A DNA stretch of 39,268 bases. Source: an uncultured Eubacteriales bacterium. Its GTDB lineage: Bacteria > Bacillota > Clostridia > TANB77 > CAG-508. Numbering within the stretch: the stretch's first letter is position 1; every line of letters begins with the position of its first letter. Below are positions 8,341-18,763 of the stretch, piece by piece. Position numbers and translations under genes: made by a program. The DNA lies in NCBI GenBank assembly GCA_902787685.1, contig CADAHH010000014.1:1-39268 (forward strand), read 5' to 3'. The notes under the pieces are model-generated. The model was given only the letters and a program-made list of their open reading frames with translations. It had not been told where the DNA came from and searched no databases.

Positions 8341-9335
8341 TATTTAAAACATATACAAGTTGGTGTTTTTATATTATACTTATTCTTGAATGTTAAGATT
8401 CCATTGTTTATTGCAAATATAGATATATTATCTGTTAATTGATTTGCACAAATCAGATTTTTTTCGTCTTTTGACAATCCTATATCTCTTGGGCATTGCC
8501 CCTCGCAAGAAATATTCTGTATTAACTCTAATCTATTTTTTATACTAAACACAGAAATACTATTATGCCCTCTAATTGACACATAGATATATTCTTTTTG
8601 ATCATCTATCTTTATTGCACAACCTGTATAATTTGATTTTTTTTCTACACCATTTGGTAATATACTGCTTTTTTCTAAAATTTCTAATTTTTTGTCTTTG
8701 TTATGTTTTATTTTATATATTTCACAAGATTTTTCAGTGATTACATATAAATTATTTGAATTATCTAAAACAAGATGTCTTGGTTTTTCATCATTTAAAA
8801 AGCAAATATTTGATATTTCTACCAAATCTAAGTCACTATTATTACAATTAATCTCATATTCAATTATCCTATTTAATCCTAAATCAACCATATACACTTT
8901 TTTTAAATCATTCGAGAACTGTATTTGATGTACCCTAGATTCGTTTCCATAATGCTTTTTATAAATATTCTTTCTTATACTCCCATCTTCATTTATTTCA
9001 AATGCAGAAAAAGAGCCTCCTGTATAATTTGCTACAAATAATATATTGAATAATTCATTAAAAATCACATAACAAGGGTCATTTCCATAAGATAGCATTT
9101 CGTTTAAAAATTTCAATTTATTATTAGTTATTTTATATGCTAAAATATATCCAGAATTAGCTATTTTGTCATGAATTTCCGAAACCGAATACAGAATCTC
9201 ATTATTTATACACATATATGAAGGATTACTTCTTTGAATCCTAGTTTTATATCTACTGTCGATGTTCATCTGATTATCAAAAGTTACTAGATTTATTTCA
9301 TTGTTTGAATAATTACCCAAAAAAACTGTTTGCAT
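8340..9335 (-). CDS. Lactonase-family beta-propeller protein
   Basis: A 331-residue protein of repeating beta-blades. Repeated patterns such as PRHLVLDNSNNLYVITE, CPRDIGLSKDEKNLICANQ and NILFVANYTGGSFSAF match the 7-bladed 6-phosphogluconolactonase (YbhE/YkgB-type, PF10282) family. Members hydrolyse 6-phosphogluconolactone or other sugar lactones, but many are uncharacterised. There is no signal peptide. It is the last gene of the minus-strand run starting at der and follows a glycosyltransferase by 16 nt, so a link to surface sugar metabolism is possible but not shown. Confidence 0.8.
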   Translation of the reverse strand: MQTVFLGNYSNNEINLVTFDNQMNIDSRYKTRIQRSNPSYMCINNEILYSVSEIHDKIANSGYILAYKITNNKLKFLNEMLSYGNDPCYVIFNELFNILFVANYTGGSFSAFEINEDGSIRKNIYKKHYGNESRVHQIQFSNDLKKVYMVDLGLNRIIEYEINCNNSDLDLVEISNICFLNDEKPRHLVLDNSNNLYVITEKSCEIYKIKHNKDKKLEILEKSSILPNGVEKKSNYTGCAIKIDDQKEYIYVSIRGHNSISVFSIKNRLELIQNISCEGQCPRDIGLSKDEKNLICANQLTDNISIFAINNGILTFKNKYNIKTPTCICFK

Positions 9336-9351
9336 AAAAATAATATCCTTT

Positions 9352-10341
9352 TTAATTTTCTGGATAGAGCTGTATCAATTTTTTATTATCTTTCAAATAT
9401 CTTTCTCTATCTGTAAGTAAATAATAATAATGCATTTTTTTTATATTGGTACTATTATTGATTATAAAAGTTTCATCTTTTTTAAATATATTTACTAATG
9501 TATCATAACAATTTATAATTCTATCCTCATTAAATAGTTCATACATTCCATTAAATGCTATATCATTATATGTATTTAATATAGAATTTGCAATTGCATA
9601 ATCACAATATTTTTCGAATTTTGAATCAACTGTTCTTATTTCATTACTAATTTCCTCAACTGCATCAAGATAAGCAAATTCTGATTTTTTTGTTTTTTTA
9701 TGTAAAATACTATCACTTCTCTGTCTATAATAATATAATGGTATATCGATTATAGATATTTTTGATGATTGTAGAAAAATTCTAGGTAATGTTGGTATAT
9801 CTTCAAATAATTTTCCTTTTGGGTATTGTACACTATCAAAAATAGATTTTCTATATAATTTATTCCATGCATAATTTCTAATTTCTTTATCTAATAAATT
9901 CACTTTTATTGCTTCATCTCTAGAAAAAGACTTTTTCTCATACGTAGCATCAGTAAATTTAATACCTTCTTTTAATGCATAGAATGAACATATACTTACA
10001 TCTGAATTATTTTCTTTTACATCATTATATAATATTTTTATCATATCTTTATCTAAGAAGTCATCACTATCTGTAAATTGAATGTATTTTCCATTAGCAT
10101 ATTTTATTCCATAATTTCTTGCATCAGATAATCCTCCATTTGATTTATGAAAAACTTTAATTCTTCTATCTTTATTCAAATATTCATCACATATTTTTCC
10201 AGAATTATCTGTCGAACCGTCATCAACTAGTATTATTTCCAAATTTTGATATGTTTGCATTAATATACTATCAACACATTCTTTTAAATATTTTTCTACA
10301 TTATATATTGGAACAACTATGGAAATTAATTCATTACTCAT
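9352..10341 (-). CDS. Family 2 glycosyltransferase
   Basis: A GT-A fold transferase of 329 residues. It begins ISIVVPIYNVEKYLKECVDS, with EIILVDDGSTDNSG for nucleotide binding and NGGLSDARNYG then FTDSDDFLD as the DxD metal site (about residue 95). The C-terminal half is a helical domain common in WcaA/EpsH-like enzymes that add sugars to polysaccharides or teichoic-type polymers; donor and acceptor cannot be read from the sequence. It starts 6 nt after the PP2C-like gene ends, indicating an operon. Confidence 0.92.
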   Translation of the reverse strand: MSNELISIVVPIYNVEKYLKECVDSILMQTYQNLEIILVDDGSTDNSGKICDEYLNKDRRIKVFHKSNGGLSDARNYGIKYANGKYIQFTDSDDFLDKDMIKILYNDVKENNSDVSICSFYALKEGIKFTDATYEKKSFSRDEAIKVNLLDKEIRNYAWNKLYRKSIFDSVQYPKGKLFEDIPTLPRIFLQSSKISIIDIPLYYYRQRSDSILHKKTKKSEFAYLDAVEEISNEIRTVDSKFEKYCDYAIANSILNTYNDIAFNGMYELFNEDRIINCYDTLVNIFKKDETFIINNSTNIKKMHYYYLLTDRERYLKDNKKLIQLYPEN

Positions 10342-10347
10342 TTTTAT

Positions 10348-11199
10348 TTATTTCCTCTCATATATTATTAAAGTTCTCTCACTACCACATTCAGCTATTC
10401 TATCAGGAATTTCAATTGTTTTCTTGGATTCATCTTTATTTTCAAAATATAGCATACAACCATCTGAATATGCGCATATATATTTAGTATTATTTAATTT
10501 TACTTTATATATTTTTACAAATTCCATTGCTGAATCTTCACCAGTTAAAGCTCCATATCCTACTTTCTTACCTTTATATGAGATTATAGGATTATTTCTT
10601 ACACCTGCTCTTATTAAAACTCTACTTCTAGGATCTTGCCATGCATATAATCCTTTTTTTAAGAATTCTTCTTCATAGTTTTCCATATAAAAATGATCAT
10701 TTTCAGTTGCAAATAATTCATTGTAATTATCGTCAAATGTTTTTATATAACAATCTCCAATACTAAAACAATATAAAAAGTCATCCTTTATAATTCCTCC
10801 AACAGCAACTGAACAATATAAATCTTCGCCTATATAGTCAATATTTCTATTTTTGTTAATTTCCCATACATCTTTATTTGCCTTTTTTATAGATTGTTTT
10901 ACAATCGATTCATCAACATTTTTCTCTCTTTCCTTTATATACTTTACAAAATTATTTGCAATAATTTTTGATGACATAAATGCACCACTTGGATTTGGGT
11001 AATGCTCAGCAATATATTTTGCTTCGTCTTCTGTTTTAGGATAAGGTCTAATTTCTCCCCCTATTAAATCTCTTGTAACTCCATCTCCAATACAAAAAAT
11101 ATTATTATATATGCAAAAAAAATCTTCTTCAGGGAATTCTATTCCATATTTTGTATATATTTGATTTTGATATCTTCTACTATATATCAATTGTAACAT
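10348..11199 (-). CDS. PP2C-like serine/threonine phosphatase domain protein
   Basis: A 283-residue protein with a degenerate PP2C (PPM) pattern. IFCIGDGVTRD (Asp at about 39) stands for the VADGMGG metal site. ANNFVKYIKE follows, then YCSVAVGGIIKDDFLYCFSIGDC (the A-x-V-G-D block, about 130-151), CAYSDGC (about 243-249, the SDG metal block) and SERTLIIYERK in place of the final DDxT block. The last aspartate pair is missing, so activity is uncertain. The ATG at 11199 was preferred to a GTG 9 nt upstream because GTGGAAATA precedes it. It is tightly packed between two glycosyltransferase genes. Confidence 0.65.
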   Translation of the reverse strand: MLQLIYSRRYQNQIYTKYGIEFPEEDFFCIYNNIFCIGDGVTRDLIGGEIRPYPKTEDEAKYIAEHYPNPSGAFMSSKIIANNFVKYIKEREKNVDESIVKQSIKKANKDVWEINKNRNIDYIGEDLYCSVAVGGIIKDDFLYCFSIGDCYIKTFDDNYNELFATENDHFYMENYEEEFLKKGLYAWQDPRSRVLIRAGVRNNPIISYKGKKVGYGALTGEDSAMEFVKIYKVKLNNTKYICAYSDGCMLYFENKDESKKTIEIPDRIAECGSERTLIIYERK

Positions 11200-11221
11200 T
11201 ATTTCCACACTTTCTTTAAGT

Positions 11222-12295
11222 TTATTTTCCTATAAAATCTTTATCAAATTTTTCCATCTCCAAATAATCTTCTTTAGTTGGAAATGACATTCTTTTTCTT
11301 TTATCTAGGCTTATATTTTTTCGATATTCTTTTAATATATTCATCTCTTTTAATGCATTAATATAATCATGCTTTTTTATATATAACATCGTTTTTTGTA
11401 ATGATTTATGTATTACATCAACTTTTAATTCTTCTCCTAAAGTAAAATACCATGAAAATTCAGATAAACATTCTATTTTTTCATTGTCTTTAACTTTTTC
11501 CGAATCAATTATTTGACATAATATATATGCATTTATCTTTGCATATACATATCTATAAAAAAATAATCCTTTATTTTCTTTCATTGCATCATATGTTGCT
11601 TTATATGAACTATTAATCCCTTTGAAATATTTAAGCGAACAATCTTTGGATAATGAATTTGGTGAATTTCTATATAAATAAATAACTTTAGGTGTATAAG
11701 CTCCTTTTTTAGCCTTTATAAAGCACATAAGAGTAAAATATGAATCTTCAGCCGGAGCAGGTACTTTAAAATTAATTCTATTTTGTTTTAAAAATTCTGT
11801 TCTATATATCTTATTCCAAGCAGTTGAATTCATCACAAAAAATGATTTTTTATGATCATTTAAATCTAATTCCATTTCATCATATACATTAACATCAAAA
11901 GCAACATTATTCCATCTTCTTCCATCATCATCCATCATTTGATAGTTTCCAATAACATAATCCGAATTAGTTTCTTCAATTACTCTATACATATGCTCAC
12001 AAGAATCTGGTTCATATAAATCATCTGCATCAATAAACATTATATATTTTCCAGATGCTCTTTTTAATCCAGCATTTCTTGCATCTGCCAAACCACCATT
12101 TTCCTTATTTATTAAAATAATTCTTTTATCAAAATTTGCATACTTTTCACAAATTTTCTTTGAACTGTCTGTTGAGCCATCATTTACAAGAATAATTTCA
12201 ATATTCTTTAAAGTTTGACCAATTATCGATTTTATTGTTTCTTCAATATATTTTTCTGCATTATAAATTGGCACAATAATAGATATATCTGTCAT
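11222..12295 (-). CDS. Family 2 glycosyltransferase
   Basis: A GT-A transferase of 357 residues. It has ISIIVPIYNAEKYIEETIKS, EIILVNDGSTDSSKK, NGGLADARNAG and FIDADDLYEP with the DxD metal motif. The C-terminal helical region differs from the second copy at 9352-10341, so this is a paralogue rather than a recent duplicate. It follows der by 33 nt. It probably acts on a cell-surface glycan; the specific sugar is unknown. Confidence 0.92.
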   Translation of the reverse strand: MTDISIIVPIYNAEKYIEETIKSIIGQTLKNIEIILVNDGSTDSSKKICEKYANFDKRIILINKENGGLADARNAGLKRASGKYIMFIDADDLYEPDSCEHMYRVIEETNSDYVIGNYQMMDDDGRRWNNVAFDVNVYDEMELDLNDHKKSFFVMNSTAWNKIYRTEFLKQNRINFKVPAPAEDSYFTLMCFIKAKKGAYTPKVIYLYRNSPNSLSKDCSLKYFKGINSSYKATYDAMKENKGLFFYRYVYAKINAYILCQIIDSEKVKDNEKIECLSEFSWYFTLGEELKVDVIHKSLQKTMLYIKKHDYINALKEMNILKEYRKNISLDKRKRMSFPTKEDYLEMEKFDKDFIGK

Positions 12296-12328
12296 TTTAT
12301 TAATTCCCCTTTATATCCTTTGATTTCT

Positions 12329-13655
12329 TTACTCCTTCTCTCCCTTTTCTCTCACTATAATCCTTATTGGCGTGCCTTCTAGGCCAAATTCTTTTCTAAT
12401 TTGGTTTACTAAGTATCTTTCATAAGAGAAGTGGAATAGTTCTTTTTTATTTACAAAAATTACAAATGTTGGTGGCTTAATTGAAGCCTGAGTACCATAC
12501 AATACTTTTAATCTCTTACCTTTATCAGATGGTGGTTGTACAATAGAAATTGCTTCATTTATAACCTCATTTAATTGGCTAGTAGTAACTCTTTTTGAAT
12601 TTTGCTCATTTACATTATTAATCATTTCAAAAAGTTTTTCTACTCTTTGTCCTGTTTTTGCAGATATAAATATAATTGGTGCATAATTTAGATATGATAA
12701 CTTGTTATAAATATCTTTTTTGTACTTTTCCATTGTTCCTGTTTCTTTATCATATTCATCCCATTTATTTACAACAATTATAATTCCTTTTCCTGCTTCA
12801 TGTGCTTCTCCTGCAATTTTTGCATCTTGATCTGTTACACCGCTATTAGCATCAATTAACATTAAACACACATCTGCTCTTTCTATTGCAAGAATTGACC
12901 TCATTACACTGTATTTTTCTATTCGTTCAGTTACTTTGCTTTTTCGTCTAATTCCTGCTGTGTCAATAAATACATATTTTCCATATTTATTTTCAAACTC
13001 TGAATCTATACTGTCTCTTGTCGTTCCTGCAATGTCACTTACTATATTTCTATTCTCTCCTAAAATTTTATTAATTAAAGAAGATTTTCCTACATTTGGT
13101 TTTCCAATAACTGCAACTTTAATTTTTTCTTCTTCTTCAACATTTATCTCTTTTGTAGGAAAGTATTCAAATATTTTGTCTAGTACATCACCTATACCTC
13201 TTGCATTTACGCTTGACATAGGCATTGGGTCCCCTATTCCCAATTTATAAAACTCATATATATCATTTTGAAATTTTTGAAAATCATCTACTTTATTACA
13301 AACAAGTACAATTGGCTTTTTTGATTTTTTAAGCATTATTGCAATTTCTTCATCAGCTGCTGTAACCCCTTGCCTTACATCTGTTAAAAAAACTATTACA
13401 TCTGCAATATCTATTGCTATATTTGCTTGAAGTCTCATTTGTGAAAGAATAATATCATCTGAATCTGGCTCAATTCCGCCAGTATCTATTAAATTAAAAT
13501 TGACACCTCTCCAGTTTGATTCTCCTTGGACCCTATCTCTTGTAACTCCTGGAGTGTCTTCAACAATTGATATTCTTTTCCCAACTACATAATTAAAAAA
13601 TGTTGATTTTCCAACATTTGGTTTTCCGAATAATTGCAACTATTGGTTTCGACAT
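12329..13655 (-). CDS. der: Ribosome biogenesis GTPase Der (EngA), apparent 5' frameshift
   Basis: A double-GTPase needed for 50S subunit maturation. Domain 1 has GKPNVGKSTFFN and DTPGVTRDR, DTGG, NKVD; domain 2 has GKPNVGKSSLIN, DTAGIRRKSK, NKWD; a KH-like C-terminal domain follows. The uninterrupted frame runs from a TTG at 13639, but the expected N-terminus (MSKPIVAII then GKPNVGKS) is encoded from the ATG at 13655 in another frame. It rejoins if one base (plus-strand G at 13628) is removed. AAAGGATATCAAAA provides a ribosome site for 13655, none for 13639. The gene is essential in most bacteria, so a base-call error or real frameshift must be separated. With the shift corrected the length is ~441, normal for Der. 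Confidence 0.9.
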
Positions 13656-13736
13656 TTTTGATATCCTTTCTTATCCTTTTATTAATAAACATCTACACAA
13701 TTATACACTATTTTGGCAAAAAATTCAAGTAATGCC

Positions 13737-13765
13737 TTGACTTTTCCCTTTATTACAAATATAAT
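13737..13765 (+). promoter_or_regulatory. Promoter of prs
   Basis: TTGACT (13737-13742), a 17-nt spacer and TATAAT (13760-13765) give a leader of about 120 nt with no obvious riboswitch. Confidence 0.7.
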
Positions 13766-13894
13766 GAAACTGTAATTAATAGCTTGATTTAAAAATGAAT
13801 TCAAAGATTGGAAATATAAATTGTATATTGTCAATTAATTAGTTCATCTCAATCTATTTATTGCAATAAAATATAATAATATAGGAGGTAAAAG

Positions 13895-14986
13895 ATGTCG
13901 AAAAATGATTTAGCATTACTTGTGCTAGACAGTTCAAAAGAATTCGGAGAAAAAGTTGAACAAAATCTTTTAAAATTACGTGGAGAGAAAGACAAACATT
14001 ACATTTCAAAATTAACTGCATCAAGATTTACAAATGGTGAAGGAAAAGTCATAATAAATGAATCAATCAGAAATAAAGATGTTTATATATTCTGTGATGT
14101 TGGAAATTATAGCATTACATATAAATGTCATGGAAAAGATCACGAAATGATGCCTGATGAACATTTTCAAGATATAAAAAGAGTAATATCTGCTCTTTGT
14201 GGACATGCATCAAAAATAACAGTTGTTATGCCTCTATTATACCAAGGAAGGCAACACAGAAGAAAAGGAAGAGAATCTTTAGATTGTGCAGTTGCACTTC
14301 AAGAATTAGAAAGATTAGGTGTAAAAAGTATTATAACATTTGATGCACATGACCCTAATGTAATTAATGCCACTCCAAGTTTATCTTTCGACAATTTTTA
14401 CCCATCAAATGCTATTATTGAAGAAATGGCTAAAAATGACCCTACTATTTTTGAAAATTCTATAGTTATTAGTCCTGATTTTGGGGCAATGGAAAGAGCC
14501 CGTTTTTATGCTGAAATAATAGGATGTGATGTTGGTGTATTTTATAAAAGACGTGATTTAAGTAAAGTAGTTAATGGTAAAAACCCAATTGTTGCACATA
14601 CTTATATGGGAAGCGATGTTGAAGGTAAAAATGTATTAATTGTTGATGATATGATAGCTTCAGGTGGTTCTGTAATAGATTTGACAAAAAAATTAAGAGA
14701 AATGAAAGCTAATAAAATATCAGTTGCTGTTACCTTTGCATTATTTACAGAAGGCTTTGAAATGTTCCAAAAGGCTCATGATGCAGGTAGCTTAGATTAT
14801 ATCTATACTACTAATGTATCTTACATTCCAAAAGAAATAACAGATTTAGATTGGGTTTATGCAGTAGATATGTCAAAATTAACAGCAAAAGTAATTGATT
14901 CAATGGATAAAAAAGAACCTCTAACTAAATACTTTAATAGAGCTAAAGAAACATTTAATGCAGTACAAAAATCGATGAATAATTAG
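13895..14986 (+). CDS. prs: Ribose-phosphate pyrophosphokinase
   Basis: Makes PRPP from ribose 5-phosphate and ATP, feeding purine, pyrimidine, NAD, histidine and tryptophan synthesis. The N-terminal PRTase-like half has LTASRFTNGEGKVIINESIRN and MPLLYQGRQHRRKGRESL (the flexible-loop region). The C-terminal half has the PRPP loop VLIVDDMIASGGSV (about residues 250-263). At 363 residues it is longer than the common ~315-residue enzyme, with extra sequence around residues 70-85 and at the C-terminus, as in a divergent branch of the family. The start follows GGAGGTAAAAG. It is convergent with purA, fitting the purine theme. Confidence 0.92.
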   Translation: MSKNDLALLVLDSSKEFGEKVEQNLLKLRGEKDKHYISKLTASRFTNGEGKVIINESIRNKDVYIFCDVGNYSITYKCHGKDHEMMPDEHFQDIKRVISALCGHASKITVVMPLLYQGRQHRRKGRESLDCAVALQELERLGVKSIITFDAHDPNVINATPSLSFDNFYPSNAIIEEMAKNDPTIFENSIVISPDFGAMERARFYAEIIGCDVGVFYKRRDLSKVVNGKNPIVAHTYMGSDVEGKNVLIVDDMIASGGSVIDLTKKLREMKANKISVAVTFALFTEGFEMFQKAHDAGSLDYIYTTNVSYIPKEITDLDWVYAVDMSKLTAKVIDSMDKKEPLTKYFNRAKETFNAVQKSMNN

Positions 14987-14997
14987 AAAAAGAAAAA

Positions 14998-15105
14998 AGG
15001 ACGGAGTTGGAAAAAGGGGACGGAGTTAATTTTTCACGTTTGTGGAAAAAGGGGACGGAGTTAATTTTTCACGTTTGTGAAAAATTAACTCCGTCCCCTT
15101 TTTCC
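14998..15105. repeat. Family B palindrome (GGGGACGGAG type), copy 1, with tandem partial units
   Basis: Perfect 27-bp arms (15046-15072 and 15077-15103; inner end TTAATTTTTCAC) form a hairpin around GTTT. Upstream are two truncated units repeating GGACGGAGTT, so the left arm is present about 2.5 times. It sits between the convergent prs and purA stops and could act as a bidirectional terminator. Confidence 0.85.
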
Positions 15106-15119
15106 AACTTTTTCCACAA

Positions 15120-16388
<1,269 letters not shown>

Positions 16389-16481
16389 TTACTTCCTCCA
16401 ATAAATACTACAAAACTTTTACAATTGAATTATAACTATTATTAGAATATTTGTCAACTGAATAGTTGGAAAAAAGGAAAA

Positions 16482-16545
16482 GGAAAAAAGGGACGAAGTT
16501 AATTTTTCACTCTTGTGAAAAATTAACTTCGCCCCCCTTTTTTAC
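16482..16545. repeat. Family B palindrome, copy 2
   Basis: AAAAAAGGGACGAAG...TTTTTCAC-TCTT-GTGAAAAA...CTTCGCCCC forms a long hairpin. The inner 12 bp match copy 1, while GGAG/CTCC of copy 1 is GAAG/CTTC here, a paired change. It lies upstream of purA and downstream of the 73-aa gene. Confidence 0.8.
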
Positions 16546-16575
16546 TTTTTCTCCGTCTCCTTTTTTCCGCTTTTC

Positions 16576-16797
16576 TTATCTTTCCCATTCTTCTCTTGGT
16601 GCATTGAAACAAAGCGCTCTTAATCCTCTGTAATCTTCTCTTCCTATTACATCAGAAGGATTTTCTTTTTCTTCTCCAAGAAAAGTTCTTTTTGTACCTT
16701 CGCACTTTACTGGATCTGGAGGACAAGTTGTAATCGGTTCATACTCTAGATCTATTTTAACACCAGCTACACTTTTCATCAAATCTTCATAAGTCAT
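16576..16797 (-). CDS. Hypothetical small protein (73 aa)
   Basis: The start was placed at the ATG at 16797, 8 nt after GAGGTG; a GTG 9 nt upstream overlaps that site. The protein begins MTYEDLMKSVAGVKIDLEY, has a Cys/Pro-rich middle (TTCPPDPVKCEG) and ends in a charged stretch with a third cysteine (RALCFNAPREEWER). There is no signal peptide or membrane helix. I do not recognise it. It is unusual for the region in codon and residue composition, and it lies between a palindromic repeat and a purA fragment, consistent with an inserted segment. Confidence 0.5.
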   Translation of the reverse strand: MTYEDLMKSVAGVKIDLEYEPITTCPPDPVKCEGTKRTFLGEEKENPSDVIGREDYRGLRALCFNAPREEWER

Positions 16798-16813
16798 AAT
16801 TCTCACACCTCAC

Positions 16814-16898
16814 TTATATTATTTTTTTATTATCTTCTAATGCATTATATAATAAATTAACAATATTTACAACATATTTTTCTAATTTATCAGGGGAA
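16814..16898 (-). pseudogene. Fragment of a second purA
   Basis: Read on the minus strand it gives DKLEKYVVNIVNLL then [11 protein letters not shown] and a stop. The intact purA has [14 protein letters not shown] then [11 protein letters not shown] (complement of about 15741-15815). Nucleotide similarity is high over ~75 nt. The rest of the gene is absent on both sides. This is a degraded remnant of a duplicated or replaced purA just upstream of the functional one. Confidence 0.7.
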
Positions 16899-16927
16899 TT
16901 TTATTTGCTCTATGATTTTATCATACA

Positions 16928-18628
16928 TCAATTATTTTTATCATCATCTACATTTTTCCCAAACCTCTTAACTTTATTAGTTGTTGTTCTTTCAAAATCT
17001 TCATCCATAATTTTGAAGGATTTTATGTGTTTAAAATTTGGTAGTTTTTCATTTACTTTTTTTATGAGTTCATTAATCGTTTTTGATATATCCTCTTTTG
17101 TTGGAACTTTTTTTCCTAAATATTCTTTAATTGCTTCAATATTTGGGAATATTTTTGCCTTAACTTGTACATCATCTTTTCCGTTTGATGCACCTATAAT
17201 TAATGATTCTTCAATTAAATCACTATCATTTAAAATATTTTCAATTTCTTCTGGATAAATATTTTCTCCGTTTTTTGTAAGTATCATATTTTTGCTTCTT
17301 CCTGTAATATATAAGAACTCTTCATCATCAATATAACCTAAATCGCCTGTGTGAAACCATCCATTGATTAATACTTTATCTGTAGCTTCTTTATTTTCAT
17401 AATATCCAAGCATTATATTTGGTCCTTTAGCAATTATTTCACCTACTCCATCCTCATTTGGATTATCAATTTTGTACTCTACATCTGGAATAGGCATACC
17501 ACAAGAAGCTGCTTTATAGCATGTATCGTTATTACCTGCAACAAGTGGTGAACATTCTGTTAATCCATAACCTTGTAATACTTTTATTCCAAGGCTAAAA
17601 AAACTTTCTACTATTTCTGGTTTTATTGCTGCAGCACCTACTATAAATGTTTTTATTTTGCCACCTAACGATTTTTTTATTTTTCTTTTTACAATTGGTT
17701 TTATATAAAATGGAATATTTTGAATTATAGTATTTTCGTCTTGTGTATATTTTTTGGGTAAACTTGTTTTTAGTGTTTTTATTATTTTCTTATATACATT
17801 TTCCAGCAATAATGGTACACATAAAATAAATGTTGGTTTGAATTCTTGTATATTTTTTGTAATATATTTTAATCCATCAATATATGCAATATTTCCTCCA
17901 CCATATAAAACTAATAAAAATCCCAAAGTACATTCATAAGTGTGATGAAGTGGAAGTATTGATAGTACTGATGTTGAGTTATCTACTTTAACTATTTTTG
18001 CAACTGATATTATATTTGAACAAATATTATTGTGTGATAACATTACTCCTTTGGAATTTCCTGTAGTCCCTGAAGTAAATAATAATATCTTCATTTCATC
18101 AGGATTGATTTTTGTATCAATAAAATCCCTATTTCCATTTGAAATCATTCTTTTTCCATCATCTATTAAATACCCAAAATTTGTATATTTCAAAGTATTT
18201 TGCATATCTATTTTTATAGGTTTAATGTTTAATTCTACACTTTCTATTCTATCCAAATATTTTGTATCAGATATAATTGCATCTGCTCTTGAAGAATTTA
18301 AAAATTCTTTTATATTATCATCTGATGACTCTTTATCAATTGGAACTACTATCCCTATTATCACACATGCAAAATAAGAAATAGACCATTCATAACTATT
18401 TTTACCAATTATTGCTATTCTTTTATCTTTTAGCCCCATTTCTATAAGCTTAGTTCCTAATGCTTCCACATCTTTTCTAAAATCTAAATATGTTTTATTA
18501 ACTATTTTTCCTTCGTTATCCTTTAATCTAAAAGCTACTTTGTTTTGATTTCTTAAAGTTGTTTTGTAAAGCATGTCTTTTAGATTTTTTACTTCATAAG
18601 TATCAAAATAGTTTATTTTTCTTTTCAC
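16928..18628 (-). CDS. AMP-forming long-chain acyl-CoA synthetase family ligase
   Basis: An ANL-superfamily enzyme of 566 residues that should adenylate a carboxylic acid and load it on CoA. Visible motifs are the phosphate loop LLFTSGTTGNSKGVMLSHNN (about 185-204), GYGLTECSPLV (A5), GWFHTGDLGYIDDEEFLYITG (A7/A8) and KNGENIYPEEIEN. A lysine in TTNKVKRF near the end is the likely catalytic one. The layout matches bacterial fatty acyl-CoA synthetases. The start is a GTG preceded by AAGGAGATTTAAA. No partner fatty-acid gene is adjacent. Confidence 0.9.
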   Translation of the reverse strand: MKRKINYFDTYEVKNLKDMLYKTTLRNQNKVAFRLKDNEGKIVNKTYLDFRKDVEALGTKLIEMGLKDKRIAIIGKNSYEWSISYFACVIIGIVVPIDKESSDDNIKEFLNSSRADAIISDTKYLDRIESVELNIKPIKIDMQNTLKYTNFGYLIDDGKRMISNGNRDFIDTKINPDEMKILLFTSGTTGNSKGVMLSHNNICSNIISVAKIVKVDNSTSVLSILPLHHTYECTLGFLLVLYGGGNIAYIDGLKYITKNIQEFKPTFILCVPLLLENVYKKIIKTLKTSLPKKYTQDENTIIQNIPFYIKPIVKRKIKKSLGGKIKTFIVGAAAIKPEIVESFFSLGIKVLQGYGLTECSPLVAGNNDTCYKAASCGMPIPDVEYKIDNPNEDGVGEIIAKGPNIMLGYYENKEATDKVLINGWFHTGDLGYIDDEEFLYITGRSKNMILTKNGENIYPEEIENILNDSDLIEESLIIGASNGKDDVQVKAKIFPNIEAIKEYLGKKVPTKEDISKTINELIKKVNEKLPNFKHIKSFKIMDEDFERTTTNKVKRFGKNVDDDKNN

Positions 18629-18763
18629 TTTAAATCTCCTTTATATTGTTTGTACTAATATATCATAAAAATTGGACTAAAGCAAGTTGTTATTTTCTAG
18701 TTATATTATTATTTATAATTTTTGAATATTATATCTAGATAATATTCTAATATCACATTTACT

